Source of the DNA: Candidatus Liptonbacteria bacterium
GTDB taxonomy: Bacteria > Patescibacteriota > Minisyncoccia > UBA6257 > 2-01-FULL-56-20
Length of the DNA stretch: 28,799 nt
Direction of reading: 5' to 3'
Assembly: GCA_016212635.1 (NCBI GenBank)
Contig: JACRFR010000022.1
Span: 1 to 28,799 of the forward strand
Shown here: one piece after another, positions 6,539-13,790 of the stretch
Numbering within the stretch: the stretch's first letter is position 1
Layout of the letters: each line of letters begins with the position of its first letter
Made by a program: the position numbers and the translations under genes
Notes under the pieces: model-generated
Told to the model about the DNA's origin: nothing
The model's database searches: none
What the model saw: the letters and a program-made list of their open reading frames with translations, nothing else

Positions 6539-6644
6539 CCAAAATGAGGAATTTTCGAGCGAAAGACTTGAAAACTGACGAAGGAATAGCCATAGCTATT
6601 TCGAGGAGGTTTTCGGGTTTTGCAGCCGAAAATAACCATTTTGG
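6539..6644. repeat. Long imperfect palindrome between smc and pepP
   Basis: CCAAAATG…ATTTTCG (6539-6557) is mirrored by CGAAAAT…ATTTTGG (6627-6644). Inside, GAAAAC pairs with GTTTTC, and AATAGC-CATA-GCTATT forms the apex (6585-6600). The whole 106-nt block can fold into one long interrupted stem in either strand. It lies just after the smc stop. I see no protein in it and only one copy in the window. Confidence 0.75.
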
Positions 6645-6659
6645 GCAAAATCTTTTTTA

Positions 6660-8891
6660 TTATTGACTTCCTACTTTGGCGACGGGCTCCAGCTTTAGCG
6701 ACAATATTTTCGACGTGCCGTCTTCCGCCAGGGTCACCCCGTACAAAACCTCCGCGGATTCCATGGTCACGCGATTATGAGTTACCAAAATAAACTGGGT
6801 GTGCTTGGAAAAATCTTTTAACATCTCGGCGAAACGTCGGGCGTTGCTCTCGTCCAAGGGGGCGTCGATCTCATCCAGCACCAAAAATGGCGGCGGACTG
6901 ATGGAAACCAGGGCAAAGAGGGCGGCGATTCCGACCAAGCTGCGCTCGCCTCCGGAAAGCATTTCCAAAGAACTGATGCGACGTTTGGGCAGCTTCACGA
7001 TTATATCCAGGCCCTCCTCGTACTCCGGTTCCGCGGCCGGGGAGGTATCGGATCTTTTTGCACCTGCTTCCTGACTGCCATCCGATGCATCGCTTTCCGC
7101 CGCATTGGCAGCATTGCCGCCGATCTCACGCCGGACAATTTCCAAGCGGGCCGTCCCGCCGCCGAACATGATCTCGAAGAAATGCGCGAACTCATGGTTG
7201 ATACGGCCAAGCGCATTATGAAATTCGTGCAGGATCTTTTCCCTCAGATCTTTGATCAATACCTGCAGATCCGTGTCGGCTGCCTCTAGGTCGCTGATCT
7301 GCTGCGACAGGAATCGATAGCGTTCTTCGGTCTCTTTGGCTTCTTTTTGGACGGTCTCATCCACCTCGCCTATACTGGCCAACTCGCCGCGCAGACGAAA
7401 GATGCGGCTTTCCACGACCTGCGTGGATTCGCTGGCGGCAGTTTCGAACGGACCAATATGCCGGAATTCCTCTACTTCCCTGCCCGCTTGAATGATCTGG
7501 CGCTCCAATTCCTCCAGGTGGAGCATCACCCGCTCGGTTTCCAACTGAATCCGATTACGCTCCGACTCCCAGGCCTCCAGTGCGTCCTTAGTCGCCTCCA
7601 GCTCGGTCACTGCCGTCTTAAAATCCCGATGAAAAGCTTCCTGGCTTTGCTCCAGGGCGGTGGAGCGCTCACGCAAACCGTTCAAGTCTTGATCCAGCTT
7701 GGCTAGCTCGCCGGAGATGGCTTCCAGGTCCCGATGCAGGGTCATATCGGCCTTGCCGGTTTCAACCTGCTTCTGCCGTGATCCGAAAACTGCCCGAACT
7801 TCGCTCAGGAGCTCCGTGATCGTTTCACGTAAATGATTGGGCTCCAAAGCTAAGGCGCGTTCCAGTTCTTGCTGTACTTTGCGCAGAAGCTGCTCGGCGG
7901 TCGCGAGGGAAAGAGCGTTATCGCTTGGAGACTCGGTCCGTTTGGATATTTCGATCTGCGTTTCCAGCCGACCGATCTCTTTTTGCAAGCGGCTACGCTC
8001 TTCGAAAAGTCTCCGGGTATGCGCCTGGATCTGCTGCAACTCTTTGCGTTCCTCCGGCGCGCGCGCTTCAACTGCCGCTAGCTGTGCTTCCGCTGTCTGC
8101 CGCTTTTTAGCCAGCTCGGGTTTGCGCGCATCGTGCTTAGCCATCTGTTCCGTCACGCTTAGCTTGCGTATTTCCAGTTCGCGCAGCTGTCCGCCAAAAA
8201 GACGGTTCTCCAATTCTTGCAATTCCGCCTGCATAACCTCCCGTCGTTCCCAGCGGCCGGTTTGACGACGCAGGGATCGCAAATGGGGCAGGATCTCTTC
8301 GGTCAAGGCGCGGGCTTGGTCTAAATTCACCCGGCTATTTTTAAGCTTGCGTTCCGCGTCCGATTTTTTCAGTTGATACTCCCGGAGACCAAGCACCTCT
8401 TCGATCATTTCCCGCCGCTCGCGAGAGCTTGCCTGGACAAATAGGTCGCTGTTGCCTTGAGTAACGACGACCAGCCCTCGCGCGCCCAGCCGCGCTCGGG
8501 CGAAAAAGTCGATCAATTCTCGGAGCAAAACTTCGCTGTGGTTAATGTAATACTTGCTGACGCCATCGCGATTGATGACCCGGGAGATTTCCACTTCGGT
8601 CGTATCGATCGGAAAAAAGCCGTTGTGATTTTCAAAGTGCAGGCTGGCTTGCGCCTGACCCAGGCGGGGCTTTTGGGGCGTGCCGCCGAAGATCAGATCC
8701 TCCCCTTTGGCGCCCCGCAGATTCTTGGCATCCCGTTCGCCCATTAACCAGCGGATGGCATCCACAATGTTGGACTTGCCGCTGCCATTCGGCCCGACAA
8801 TGGCGGTTATGCCGGTCGGAAATTCCAGAACAGTTTTTGCCGCGAACGACTTGAAACCGTTTAATTCTAAGCGCTTCAGAAGGTGAGGCAC
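6660..8891 (-). CDS. smc: SMC-family chromosome condensation ATPase without a recognisable hinge
   Basis: With the GTG start at 8891 the product has 743 residues. The N-terminal head has LKRLELNGFKSFA, Walker A GPNGSGKSN (about residues 33-41) and the DAIRWLMGE segment; coiled coil follows from about 155. The C-terminal head has the signature LSGGERSL, Walker B FLVLDEIDAPLD and the H-loop THNR. Typical SMC has about 1150-1200 residues with a globular hinge near the middle. Here the two coils are joined by only about 60 residues (roughly 320-380), with no hinge glycine motif. The frame is continuous with no sign of frameshift. A longer TTG start (8930) is possible but lies in A/T-rich leader. 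It probably condenses chromosomes with ScpA/B-like partners, which are not in the window. Confidence 0.9.
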   Translation of the reverse strand: MPHLLKRLELNGFKSFAAKTVLEFPTGITAIVGPNGSGKSNIVDAIRWLMGERDAKNLRGAKGEDLIFGGTPQKPRLGQAQASLHFENHNGFFPIDTTEVEISRVINRDGVSKYYINHSEVLLRELIDFFARARLGARGLVVVTQGNSDLFVQASSRERREMIEEVLGLREYQLKKSDAERKLKNSRVNLDQARALTEEILPHLRSLRRQTGRWERREVMQAELQELENRLFGGQLRELEIRKLSVTEQMAKHDARKPELAKKRQTAEAQLAAVEARAPEERKELQQIQAHTRRLFEERSRLQKEIGRLETQIEISKRTESPSDNALSLATAEQLLRKVQQELERALALEPNHLRETITELLSEVRAVFGSRQKQVETGKADMTLHRDLEAISGELAKLDQDLNGLRERSTALEQSQEAFHRDFKTAVTELEATKDALEAWESERNRIQLETERVMLHLEELERQIIQAGREVEEFRHIGPFETAASESTQVVESRIFRLRGELASIGEVDETVQKEAKETEERYRFLSQQISDLEAADTDLQVLIKDLREKILHEFHNALGRINHEFAHFFEIMFGGGTARLEIVRREIGGNAANAAESDASDGSQEAGAKRSDTSPAAEPEYEEGLDIIVKLPKRRISSLEMLSGGERSLVGIAALFALVSISPPPFLVLDEIDAPLDESNARRFAEMLKDFSKHTQFILVTHNRVTMESAEVLYGVTLAEDGTSKILSLKLEPVAKVGSQ

Positions 8892-8962
8892 GGGTATAAA
8901 TAGAGGATAATTGCTAATTTCTAATATCAAATGCTTATAAGATCTGCGCGGTTAGCATTTTC

Positions 8963-9063
8963 TGTCATCCCCGCGAACGCGGGGATCCAGGTTTATTCAG
9001 TGATCCTGGACCTGGATTCCGGCTCAAAACTTGCCCCGCACTTGATGCGGGGGCCGGAATGAC
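8963..9063. repeat. Dispersed TCATCCC-CGCG repeat between rnc and smc
   Basis: GTCATCCCCGCGAACGCGGG leads into GATCCAGG, and CCTGGATTCCGGC…GCCGGAATGAC closes the block. An inserted CTTGCCCCGCACTTGATGCG hairpin makes this copy longer than the one at 4783-4865. Confidence 0.85.
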
Positions 9064-9102
9064 AAATAGCGCGCGCCTTATAGAAATTGGAAATTAAAAC
9101 TT

Positions 9103-9792
9103 TCACCTTTGATTTTGTTGTAGAGCGTTCTTGGCCGCCTCGGTTTCCGCCTCTTGCTTGGACGGGCCGCCGCCTTGCGCGATCAACTGGTTGCCGAAAT
9201 AAACACCAACCGTAAAGATTCGCTGATGCGCCGGGCCCTCCTCGGAAAGCACATTGTAGGTCGGCGTGACCCGCAAGCGTTCTTGGATGATCTCTTGGAG
9301 CTCGCTTTTGGGGTCCTTGTAACTGCGAGTTTTAAGAATTTCTCCCAAATGCGGCTGCACAAATCGCTCCACGAAGCCCTGGGCGACAGTGTAGCCCTGG
9401 TCTAAATAGATGGCGCCAATCACCGCTTCAATGGCATTGGCCAGAATGACCTCCCGGGCGCGGCCGGTATCTTTGGCCTCCCCGCGCGACATATGCAGAT
9501 ACTCACCCAGCTGAATTTGGTTCGCGACTCTGGCCAAGAGTTGGTAGTTGACCAGGGATGCGCGTAGTACGGTCAATTGGCCTTCGGGATAAGTGGCGAA
9601 CTTGGCGAAAAGAAACTCGCTCACGGCCAGCTCCAGTACCGCGTCACCTAAATACTCCAAGCGTTCATTGTGGGGTATCGACCAGGCGGTGTTCTCGTTC
9701 AAGTAGGAACGGTGGGTCAAGGCCTCCTGGATCAGGTCCGGATTTTTAAAATTGATCCCGATGATTTGGTAAAAACTATTTAGCGCCTGCAT
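9103..9792 (-). CDS. rnc: Ribonuclease III
   Basis: RNase III cleaves double-stranded RNA in rRNA maturation and mRNA turnover. The product has 229 residues. The RNase III signature NERLEYLGDAVLELAVSEFLF (about residues 43-62) carries the catalytic E and D, and a second acidic site is NAIEAVIGAIYLDQG. A C-terminal dsRNA-binding domain begins near DPKSELQEIIQERL and ends GGGPSKQEAETEAAKNALQ. Its ATG lies inside the 3' end of nusB (17-nt overlap), so translation is probably coupled. The smc gene follows after a repeat-filled spacer. Confidence 0.96.
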   Translation of the reverse strand: MQALNSFYQIIGINFKNPDLIQEALTHRSYLNENTAWSIPHNERLEYLGDAVLELAVSEFLFAKFATYPEGQLTVLRASLVNYQLLARVANQIQLGEYLHMSRGEAKDTGRAREVILANAIEAVIGAIYLDQGYTVAQGFVERFVQPHLGEILKTRSYKDPKSELQEIIQERLRVTPTYNVLSEEGPAHQRIFTVGVYFGNQLIAQGGGPSKQEAETEAAKNALQQNQR

Positions 9793-10294
9793 CTGGGTCG
9801 GAATTAGATGTTTCTGGTTCGACCCGGAAAGGTTCTACCCGCGGCTTGCGGGGCGGCGGCTTATCTTTCTCTCCTTCCGGAAACTGCTCCCGGTAAACCG
9901 TGCCCAAGACCCCGTTGATAAATTTGGCGCCGTTCGGTCCGGCGTAACCCTTGGCCAATTCTATGGCTTCGTTAATGGCCACCTTGGCCGGGACTTCATT
10001 GGGATCGGCGTATAAAAGTTCGTACAGGCCGATGCGCAAGATGTTGCGATCAATGATCGCGATCTTGTCCATGGGCCACTCCGGCGCAGTTTTGACAATG
10101 GCGGCATCGATCGCCGTCAGGTGTTCCGCGATCCCCTTCATTATTTTCCAAGCAAATTCGGGCTCGTCGATCCCCGGCGCAAATTCCGCCAAGTCGCGTG
10201 CCAAAATCTCCGTGACATCACTTTTGCGATGGTAAAAATCCCACTCGTACAGAGATTGCAGGATAACACTGCGGATGAGGTGGCGCGTCGCCAT
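9776..10294 (-). CDS. nusB: Transcription antitermination factor NusB
   Basis: NusB with S10 and NusA/NusG forms the rRNA antitermination complex. The all-helical fold is visible from RHLIRSVILQSLYEWDF through IAEHLTAIDAAIVKTAPEWP, MDKIAIIDRNILRIGLYELLY and the family signature KVAINEAIELAKGYAGPNGAKFINGVLG. The product has 172 residues; the last 30 or so are a hydrophilic proline- and charge-rich tail (EKDKPPPRKPRVEPFRVEPE) beyond the normal end, part of which overlaps rnc. The start is the first ATG, 15 nt from a CGAAT-type repeat, with no clear Shine-Dalgarno. Confidence 0.94.
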   Translation of the reverse strand: MATRHLIRSVILQSLYEWDFYHRKSDVTEILARDLAEFAPGIDEPEFAWKIMKGIAEHLTAIDAAIVKTAPEWPMDKIAIIDRNILRIGLYELLYADPNEVPAKVAINEAIELAKGYAGPNGAKFINGVLGTVYREQFPEGEKDKPPPRKPRVEPFRVEPETSNSDPDAGAK

Positions 10295-10308
10295 GTTCGC
10301 TGCGCTTC

Positions 10309-10480
10309 ATCAACGAATTACGAATCTGTTTCGAATCTTCGAATTCAATTCTCCGAGGTCGGGCCTCAAAAATCCTCGACCGTGCCCGCCGTAGCTTTTC
10401 AGCGTAGGCGGGGGGGCCGACCTCTAACATTCAGATTCGCAAATTCGTGATCAATTCGTTATTCGTCGATACATCAGCGT
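10309..10480. repeat. CGAAT-type repeat with nested GAGGTC palindrome
   Basis: The outer strings ACGAATTACGAATC…CGAATCTTCGAATT and CAGATTCGCAAATTCGTG…ATTCGTTATTCG are near mirror images. They enclose a GAGGTCGGGCCTC…GGGGCCGACCTC inverted repeat (10354-10424). The CGAAT strings match the insertion in mnmA at 3149-3232. No gene is seen between nusB and rpmF. Confidence 0.75.
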
Positions 10481-10491
10481 TGCTCGCTGAT

Positions 10492-10638
10492 TCATTTTTT
10501 CCCGCACTGGGCACAGGCCCGATGGGTTGCTTTGGGACCTTTGCAGTTGGCGCACACGGCAAGCTTTTTGGGCTTAAGCGCCAGATGCGACCGCCTGCGC
10601 CCCACTTTGCCTTTAGAATGATGGCTGGATCTACCCAT
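10492..10638 (-). CDS. rpmF: 50S ribosomal protein L32
   Basis: Minus-strand translation from the ATG at 10638 gives 48 residues starting MGRSSHHSKGKVGRRRSHL and ending CAQCGKK. The zinc ribbon is intact: CANC and CAQC form the two CxxC knuckles. The basic N-terminus and the RRRSH string are typical of L32. It is upstream of nusB-rnc on the same strand, a common bacterial neighbourhood. A longer open frame overlapping this one is in a different phase and is not coding. Confidence 0.93.
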   Translation of the reverse strand: MGRSSHHSKGKVGRRRSHLALKPKKLAVCANCKGPKATHRACAQCGKK

Positions 10639-10728
10639 AGATAGAATTTTGAATGGGGAATATAGAACTTAACGACCGCAAATATAATAACACTTCTGAC
10701 CCCGGCATTGCAAACTTGGGCCTCCCCG

Positions 10729-10787
10729 AGGTTCAACCTCCCAAATATTCATTCTTCGGTTCCCGGAGGTTGAACCTCCCGATATTG
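10729..10787. repeat. A-type palindrome (GAGGTTCAACCTCC family), solitary copy
   Basis: GAGGTTCAACCTCC (10729-10742) and GGAGGTTGAACCTCC (10766-10780) flank the string AAATATTCATTCTTCGGTT. This is the reverse complement of the unit found three times around sodA (15333, 15476 and 16467). Confidence 0.9.
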
Positions 10788-10828
10788 ATCTTTTCTCTAT
10801 CTTAGGGGAGGTGAGGTGGGGTATGGCG

Positions 10829-11497
10829 CTATCTAGCTCCCGACCTCAGGAAGGAGCGCCGGTGTATCAAACTCGGTCCGTGGCGTCGAATCGCGGCCAG
10901 ATGGGCCGCGGTGCCATAGCCCTTGTGTATTTCCAGGCCGTATCTTGGATATCGCCGGGCCAGTCGAGTCATATGACGATCCCGGTGAACCTTAGCGATG
11001 ATGGAGGCCGCGGCCACGGCCGGATACTTCTCGTCACCACGGATAATGGTCGAAGCGAAAAAACGCGAATTGTGACGCGAATAGGCGCGAATATTTCGGC
11101 TTCTATTTTTGTATTTCTTGCTATTTCCCAGATATAGACCTCCGTCCAGATATACGCGAAAGCGAGTAGCGAGTAGCGAGTAGCGAGTAGCTAGCCGGCG
11201 GAAGGCGCGGAGGGCGGCCAGGTTGGCGGCGCGAGATATATTTATCCGGTCAATGACCGCCGGACTGACCGACGCGATGGCATACGGGATTCCCGCCGCC
11301 TTGATCTTGCGCACCCATTCCTCTCGCTGCTTCGGCGAGAGCTTCTTGGAATCCTTGATTCCTTTAAAGATTCTTCTCTTGTTACTCCTCGCTCCTCGCT
11401 CCTCGCTCCTCGCTAGGGCTGCGACCACCACCGGCCCCGCCAGCGGTCCCCGCCCGACCTCATCCAAACCTATGACCCAACTAGTTCGACTCGACAT
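10829..11497 (-). CDS. rnhB: Ribonuclease HII
   Basis: RNase HII removes ribonucleotides and RNA primers from DNA. Catalytic DE is in GLDEVGRGPLAGPVV (D12, E13), a further Asp in YLDGG (D118), and the C-terminal block DEKYPAVAAASIIAKVHRD carries the last acid; KDSKKLSPKQRE is also diagnostic. Two stretches do not belong to the family: ARSEERGARSNKRR (about 29-42, from the CTCCTCGCTCCTCGCT tandem repeat) and RRLATRYSLLATRF (about 100-113, from GCGAGTAGCGAGTAGC). The segment 121-147 is also longer and unusually rich in Arg, Ser and Tyr. All insertions keep the frame and avoid the active site. Length is 222 residues. Confidence 0.93.
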   Translation of the reverse strand: MSSRTSWVIGLDEVGRGPLAGPVVVAALARSEERGARSNKRRIFKGIKDSKKLSPKQREEWVRKIKAAGIPYAIASVSPAVIDRINISRAANLAALRAFRRLATRYSLLATRFRVYLDGGLYLGNSKKYKNRSRNIRAYSRHNSRFFASTIIRGDEKYPAVAAASIIAKVHRDRHMTRLARRYPRYGLEIHKGYGTAAHLAAIRRHGPSLIHRRSFLRSGAR

Positions 11498-11540
11498 GGG
11501 CGAAAGCTTCTTAACGCTACCTCCAATTAACTTGTTCCGT

Positions 11541-11569
11541 TGTCATTCCCGCGAAGGCGGGAATCCAGG
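11541..11569. repeat. Single TCATTCCCGCG hairpin upstream of rnhB
   Basis: ATTCCCGCGAAGGCGGGAAT is a perfect short hairpin, half of the larger dispersed element seen at 4783-4865. Confidence 0.75.
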
Positions 11570-11626
11570 TCGTGATTCTTCTCATATTTCCATATATTCA
11601 GAACTGGTTGATCAGAGATGGCATAA

Positions 11627-12331
11627 CTAAACTTTTGGCAGCTTTTCAAAGAGAGGTCGGTAGATGTCGTCCCGGATATTTATGCGCAACTCGCGCCGTT
11701 GAACCTTATCACAAAATTCGATCCGCGCCTTTTGGATGATGGCTAAGGGTCGTTGCTCCTTGCCCTCCCCCATAATCAAGACGGCAGCGGTAGCCAGGCT
11801 GTCGGCCACATTGACGCGGGAGTACTTAAACTTCCGGCCGAAGATATCGGGTGTGCCGCGATAATCCTTTAAACCGCGAAAGCCGGCATAACCCAAAGCC
11901 ACGCCGGTCACGCCGGCCCGGAGAGGCGCGGTGCGGCTGTCTGTAATTAGGACGCCCAGGCGCTTCACGCCGTACTTGCGCTGTAAAAATTTTCTTATCG
12001 CCGCGGCCGCCTTAAAACTGTCTCTCGGCAAGAGTATCAGTTTGCCGTTGGCGTTGGACTCATCGATACCCGCCGAGGCCATGACCATGCCATCCTTGAT
12101 GGTCAGCCAAACGTGCTTGGTCGGCAGAGCCAATTCGCTCTCGCCGCGGATCAACTTTTCTTTGGTTCGAGAATTCACGACCGGCGCCGTGCGTCGCTCG
12201 GCCAAAGCCGCGATTTTAGAAGTAACGACCACAACCGATCGCTCCGGAACCTTCCTAAAGTAATGCGCGACAAAATCCAGGAGGTTTTCGCCTTCTTTAA
12301 AAACTCGGGTTCGGATTGGCGCGATGATCAT
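11627..12331 (-). CDS. CofE-like (F420-0:gamma-glutamyl ligase family) protein
   Basis: The product has 234 residues from the ATG at 12331; a TTG two codons upstream is an alternative. The fold is recognised from PIRTRVFKEGENLLDFV, VVVTSKIAALAE, MASAGIDESNANG and the block ITDSRTAPLRAGVTGVALGYAGF, which match the CofE nucleotide/metal-binding regions. In archaea and actinobacteria CofE adds glutamate to F420-0. No F420 biosynthesis gene is nearby and Patescibacteria are not expected to make F420, so the substrate is probably different, perhaps gamma-glutamyl ligation to another acceptor. It begins the minus-strand housekeeping block upstream of rnhB. Confidence 0.75.
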   Translation of the reverse strand: MIIAPIRTRVFKEGENLLDFVAHYFRKVPERSVVVVTSKIAALAERRTAPVVNSRTKEKLIRGESELALPTKHVWLTIKDGMVMASAGIDESNANGKLILLPRDSFKAAAAIRKFLQRKYGVKRLGVLITDSRTAPLRAGVTGVALGYAGFRGLKDYRGTPDIFGRKFKYSRVNVADSLATAAVLIMGEGKEQRPLAIIQKARIEFCDKVQRRELRINIRDDIYRPLFEKLPKV

Positions 12332-12392
12332 GCGCAAAGATTCCAGCTATTGACTTGACCAGAACAACGTCTTTGTTCCTGCCGCGTTTAGA

Positions 12393-12398
12393 ATTATA
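12393..12398 (-). promoter_or_regulatory. Candidate -10 box upstream of the cofE-like gene
   Basis: A perfect TATAAT reads on the minus strand in an A/T-rich stretch 61 nt before the ATG at 12331. No good -35 box is seen. This would give a leader of about 55 nt, longer than for most genes here. Confidence 0.4.
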
Positions 12399-12473
12399 AC
12401 AAAAAAGGTGAATAAAAAATTGCCAGGTTGTGTACTGGCCGCAAGAGAACTTCGCCCTTGCTTACAATCGCCG

Positions 12474-12788
12474 TCAGAGCAAGATTCCCCGGATGCCCGG
12501 GACTTGGAGGTAGGGCCCGCCCGTCATCTGGGCCCCGGCCTGCACTCCCCGCAGGAAAGCATAAACCTCCCCGGGAGTACTAAAGCCCTCGGCCCAGGAG
12601 CTCTTGCGCCCGCCCTCGGGGACATTCTCAATCTCCACCCCGAAAATGGCGACAGGTTGGTAGTCCCTGTCCTCCCCCGAGCCGGGCTGAACCTTGCTCA
12701 CTTCAAGTGTAATGCGGATGGTATACGGCGGTTTCCCGTCTGATTCGGGAACCGCCGTCTCCGCTCTTTGAGCGTCTTCGACTTCCAT
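12474..12788 (-). CDS. Unrecognised 104-aa protein
   Basis: The open frame has an ATG at 12788 and GC-rich third positions like its neighbours. The acidic N-terminus (MEVEDAQRAETAVPESDG) leads into a strand-rich stretch YTIRITLEVSKVQPG, then VAIFGVEIENVPEGG and a C-terminal FSTPGEVYAFLRGVQAGAQM helix. This pattern suggests a small alpha/beta fold with no signal peptide or membrane segment. I recognise no family. The imperfect palindrome at 12793-12810 immediately precedes it. The chance that this is non-coding is real, since nothing but composition and length supports it. Confidence 0.5.
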   Translation of the reverse strand: MEVEDAQRAETAVPESDGKPPYTIRITLEVSKVQPGSGEDRDYQPVAIFGVEIENVPEGGRKSSWAEGFSTPGEVYAFLRGVQAGAQMTGGPYLQVPGIRGILL

Positions 12789-12792
12789 ATAG

Positions 12793-12810
12793 CTGATGAG
12801 AACTTATCAG
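12793..12810. promoter_or_regulatory. Imperfect palindrome CTGATGAG-AA-CTTATCAG, possible operator
   Basis: The two 8-bp halves match at seven positions and lie 4 nt upstream of the 104-aa gene's ATG. Position and size fit a dimeric repressor site. No cognate regulator is evident, and a fortuitous repeat cannot be excluded. Confidence 0.3.
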
Positions 12811-13030
12811 AACCTTTCCAAGAATACAAACGGGAACAGTTTTCATCCCTTCGCTTCCACCGGCTGGCGGAGCTTAGGCGGGACGCGTGTTGCCCCGCCT
12901 TACCATTACGAGGTTGCGCGTTCGTCATCCCGAAAGTTTTCGGGATTCCTTGGCGCGATTAAAAATGCGAAACGGCCAAATTAGTAGGCATTTCTATTAA
13001 TCGATTGTCTTGCTACTGGCCGGAGCGACA

Positions 13031-13366
13031 CTATCTTTTTCTGAATAGCCTATCCCTTTCCGCCACTGCTTCCTGATCTACCGGCATAACATATCGGTTG
13101 TATTGTCCTAAAAATATTTCGTAAGAAGATTGACCCCCCCAATCACTACCCTTTAAAGCTCCGAGGATTTCTAAGGCTCCCGAATCAGTGGTTCTACTTT
13201 CATTCAATACTTTTTCGAGTCTCTCTGCTACACCTCTTTGAATCTCACGAATGTCATCAACGCTTTTATGCGGCATCTCCCCCGCGTGGAATAATCTGCC
13301 CTCAGCGATATGATTCCCTACGATGTGTCGCATACTTTGAATCGCAGCATATTTCGTATCTTCCAT
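13031..13366 (-). CDS. Unrecognised 111-aa soluble protein
   Basis: The protein is hydrophilic and mostly helical (MEDTKYAAIQSMRHIVGNH…KSVDDIREIQRGVAERLEKVL…EIFLGQYNRYVMPVDQEAV), without signal peptide or membrane segments. Base composition is lower in GC than the neighbours, which together with the location beside a tRNA and repeats suggests acquisition by transfer. The ATG is preceded at 11 nt by an extended -10 box. No family is recognised. Confidence 0.6.
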   Translation of the reverse strand: MEDTKYAAIQSMRHIVGNHIAEGRLFHAGEMPHKSVDDIREIQRGVAERLEKVLNESRTTDSGALEILGALKGSDWGGQSSYEIFLGQYNRYVMPVDQEAVAERDRLFRKR

Positions 13367-13377
13367 AGTGTGTAGAT

Positions 13378-13389
13378 TTTATACCAAAC
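13378..13389 (-). promoter_or_regulatory. Extended -10 promoter of the 111-aa gene
   Basis: On the minus strand TGGTATAAA combines a TGn extension with TATAAA (13378-13383). A TTGTGT lies 16 bp further upstream. The box ends 11 nt before the ATG at 13366, so the leader would be only a few nucleotides. Confidence 0.5.
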
Positions 13390-13423
13390 CTTTGACACAA
13401 CACAAATTTACAAACTTTCTTAG

Positions 13424-13507
13424 TGCGCGGGAGAGGATTTGAACCTCCAAGCCCTTTCGGGCGCTACCACCTCAAGGTAGTGCGTCTACCAGTTTCGCCA
13501 CCCGCGC
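13424..13507 (-). tRNA. tRNA-Leu (GAG)
   Basis: The 84-nt class II tRNA folds completely. The acceptor is GCGCGGG/CCCGCGC with discriminator A. The anticodon stem is CTACC/GGTAG with loop TTGAGGT (anticodon GAG). The long variable arm GCCCGAAAGGGC forms a hairpin, and the T arm is GGAGG-TTCAAAT-CCTCT with one weak pair. The 3' CCA is not encoded. A TTTTTTTT-rich stretch (plus strand) lies just upstream of its 5' end. Confidence 0.95.
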
Positions 13508-13730
13508 GCTGCAAAATTTTTTTTGGCGAGTCCCCCTTGATTCTTCTTGCTCCGGACAGCCACCGCTTGCCCCGAGCGTAGTTGAAAGGCCACCCACGCG
13601 TTCTGATCCGCCGAACGATAACAATATACGATTTCGCCTGGTAATTTTCAACCACCGGTATACATTTCATCAATCTCATTCTCCCCGGGCCATATTATCT
13701 GTCCCTACTCGTATCAACCCGACTCAATAC

Positions 13731-13772
13731 CCATAATCTCCCTTTCGACGGCCGTCGAAAGGGAGATTATGG
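13731..13772. repeat. 42-bp perfect palindrome upstream of the PaaX/Cas2-like gene
   Basis: Twenty-one bases starting CCATAATCTCCCTTTCG are followed directly by their exact reverse complement, with no spacer. The palindrome touches the -10 box of the following gene and covers its -35 region. The inner 38 bp recur exactly at 14544-14581, on the other side of the gene. Confidence 0.95.
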
Positions 13773-13790
13773 TATACTTAAAGCATAATC
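13773..13790 (+). promoter_or_regulatory. Promoter -10 box of the PaaX/Cas2-like gene
   Basis: TATACT (13773-13778) directly abuts the right end of the 42-bp palindrome and ends 12 nt before the ATG, predicting a leader of about 6 nt. No consensus -35 is found because that region is inside the palindrome. A protein bound there would block initiation. Confidence 0.6.

Noticed and set aside
6660..8891. SMC as a frameshifted or truncated gene
   Set aside because: Both ATPase head halves are in one continuous frame with coiled coil between them, so the missing hinge is not explained by a stop or frameshift.
10431..10736. 101-aa open frame overlapping rpmF
   Set aside because: It is in another phase of the same strand as L32, whose two CxxC knuckles and basic N-terminus are unmistakable; the longer frame shows no family features.
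13464..13679. 71-aa open frame on the minus strand entering tRNA-Leu
   Set aside because: It ends inside a well-folded tRNA and lacks recognisable domains or start signals.
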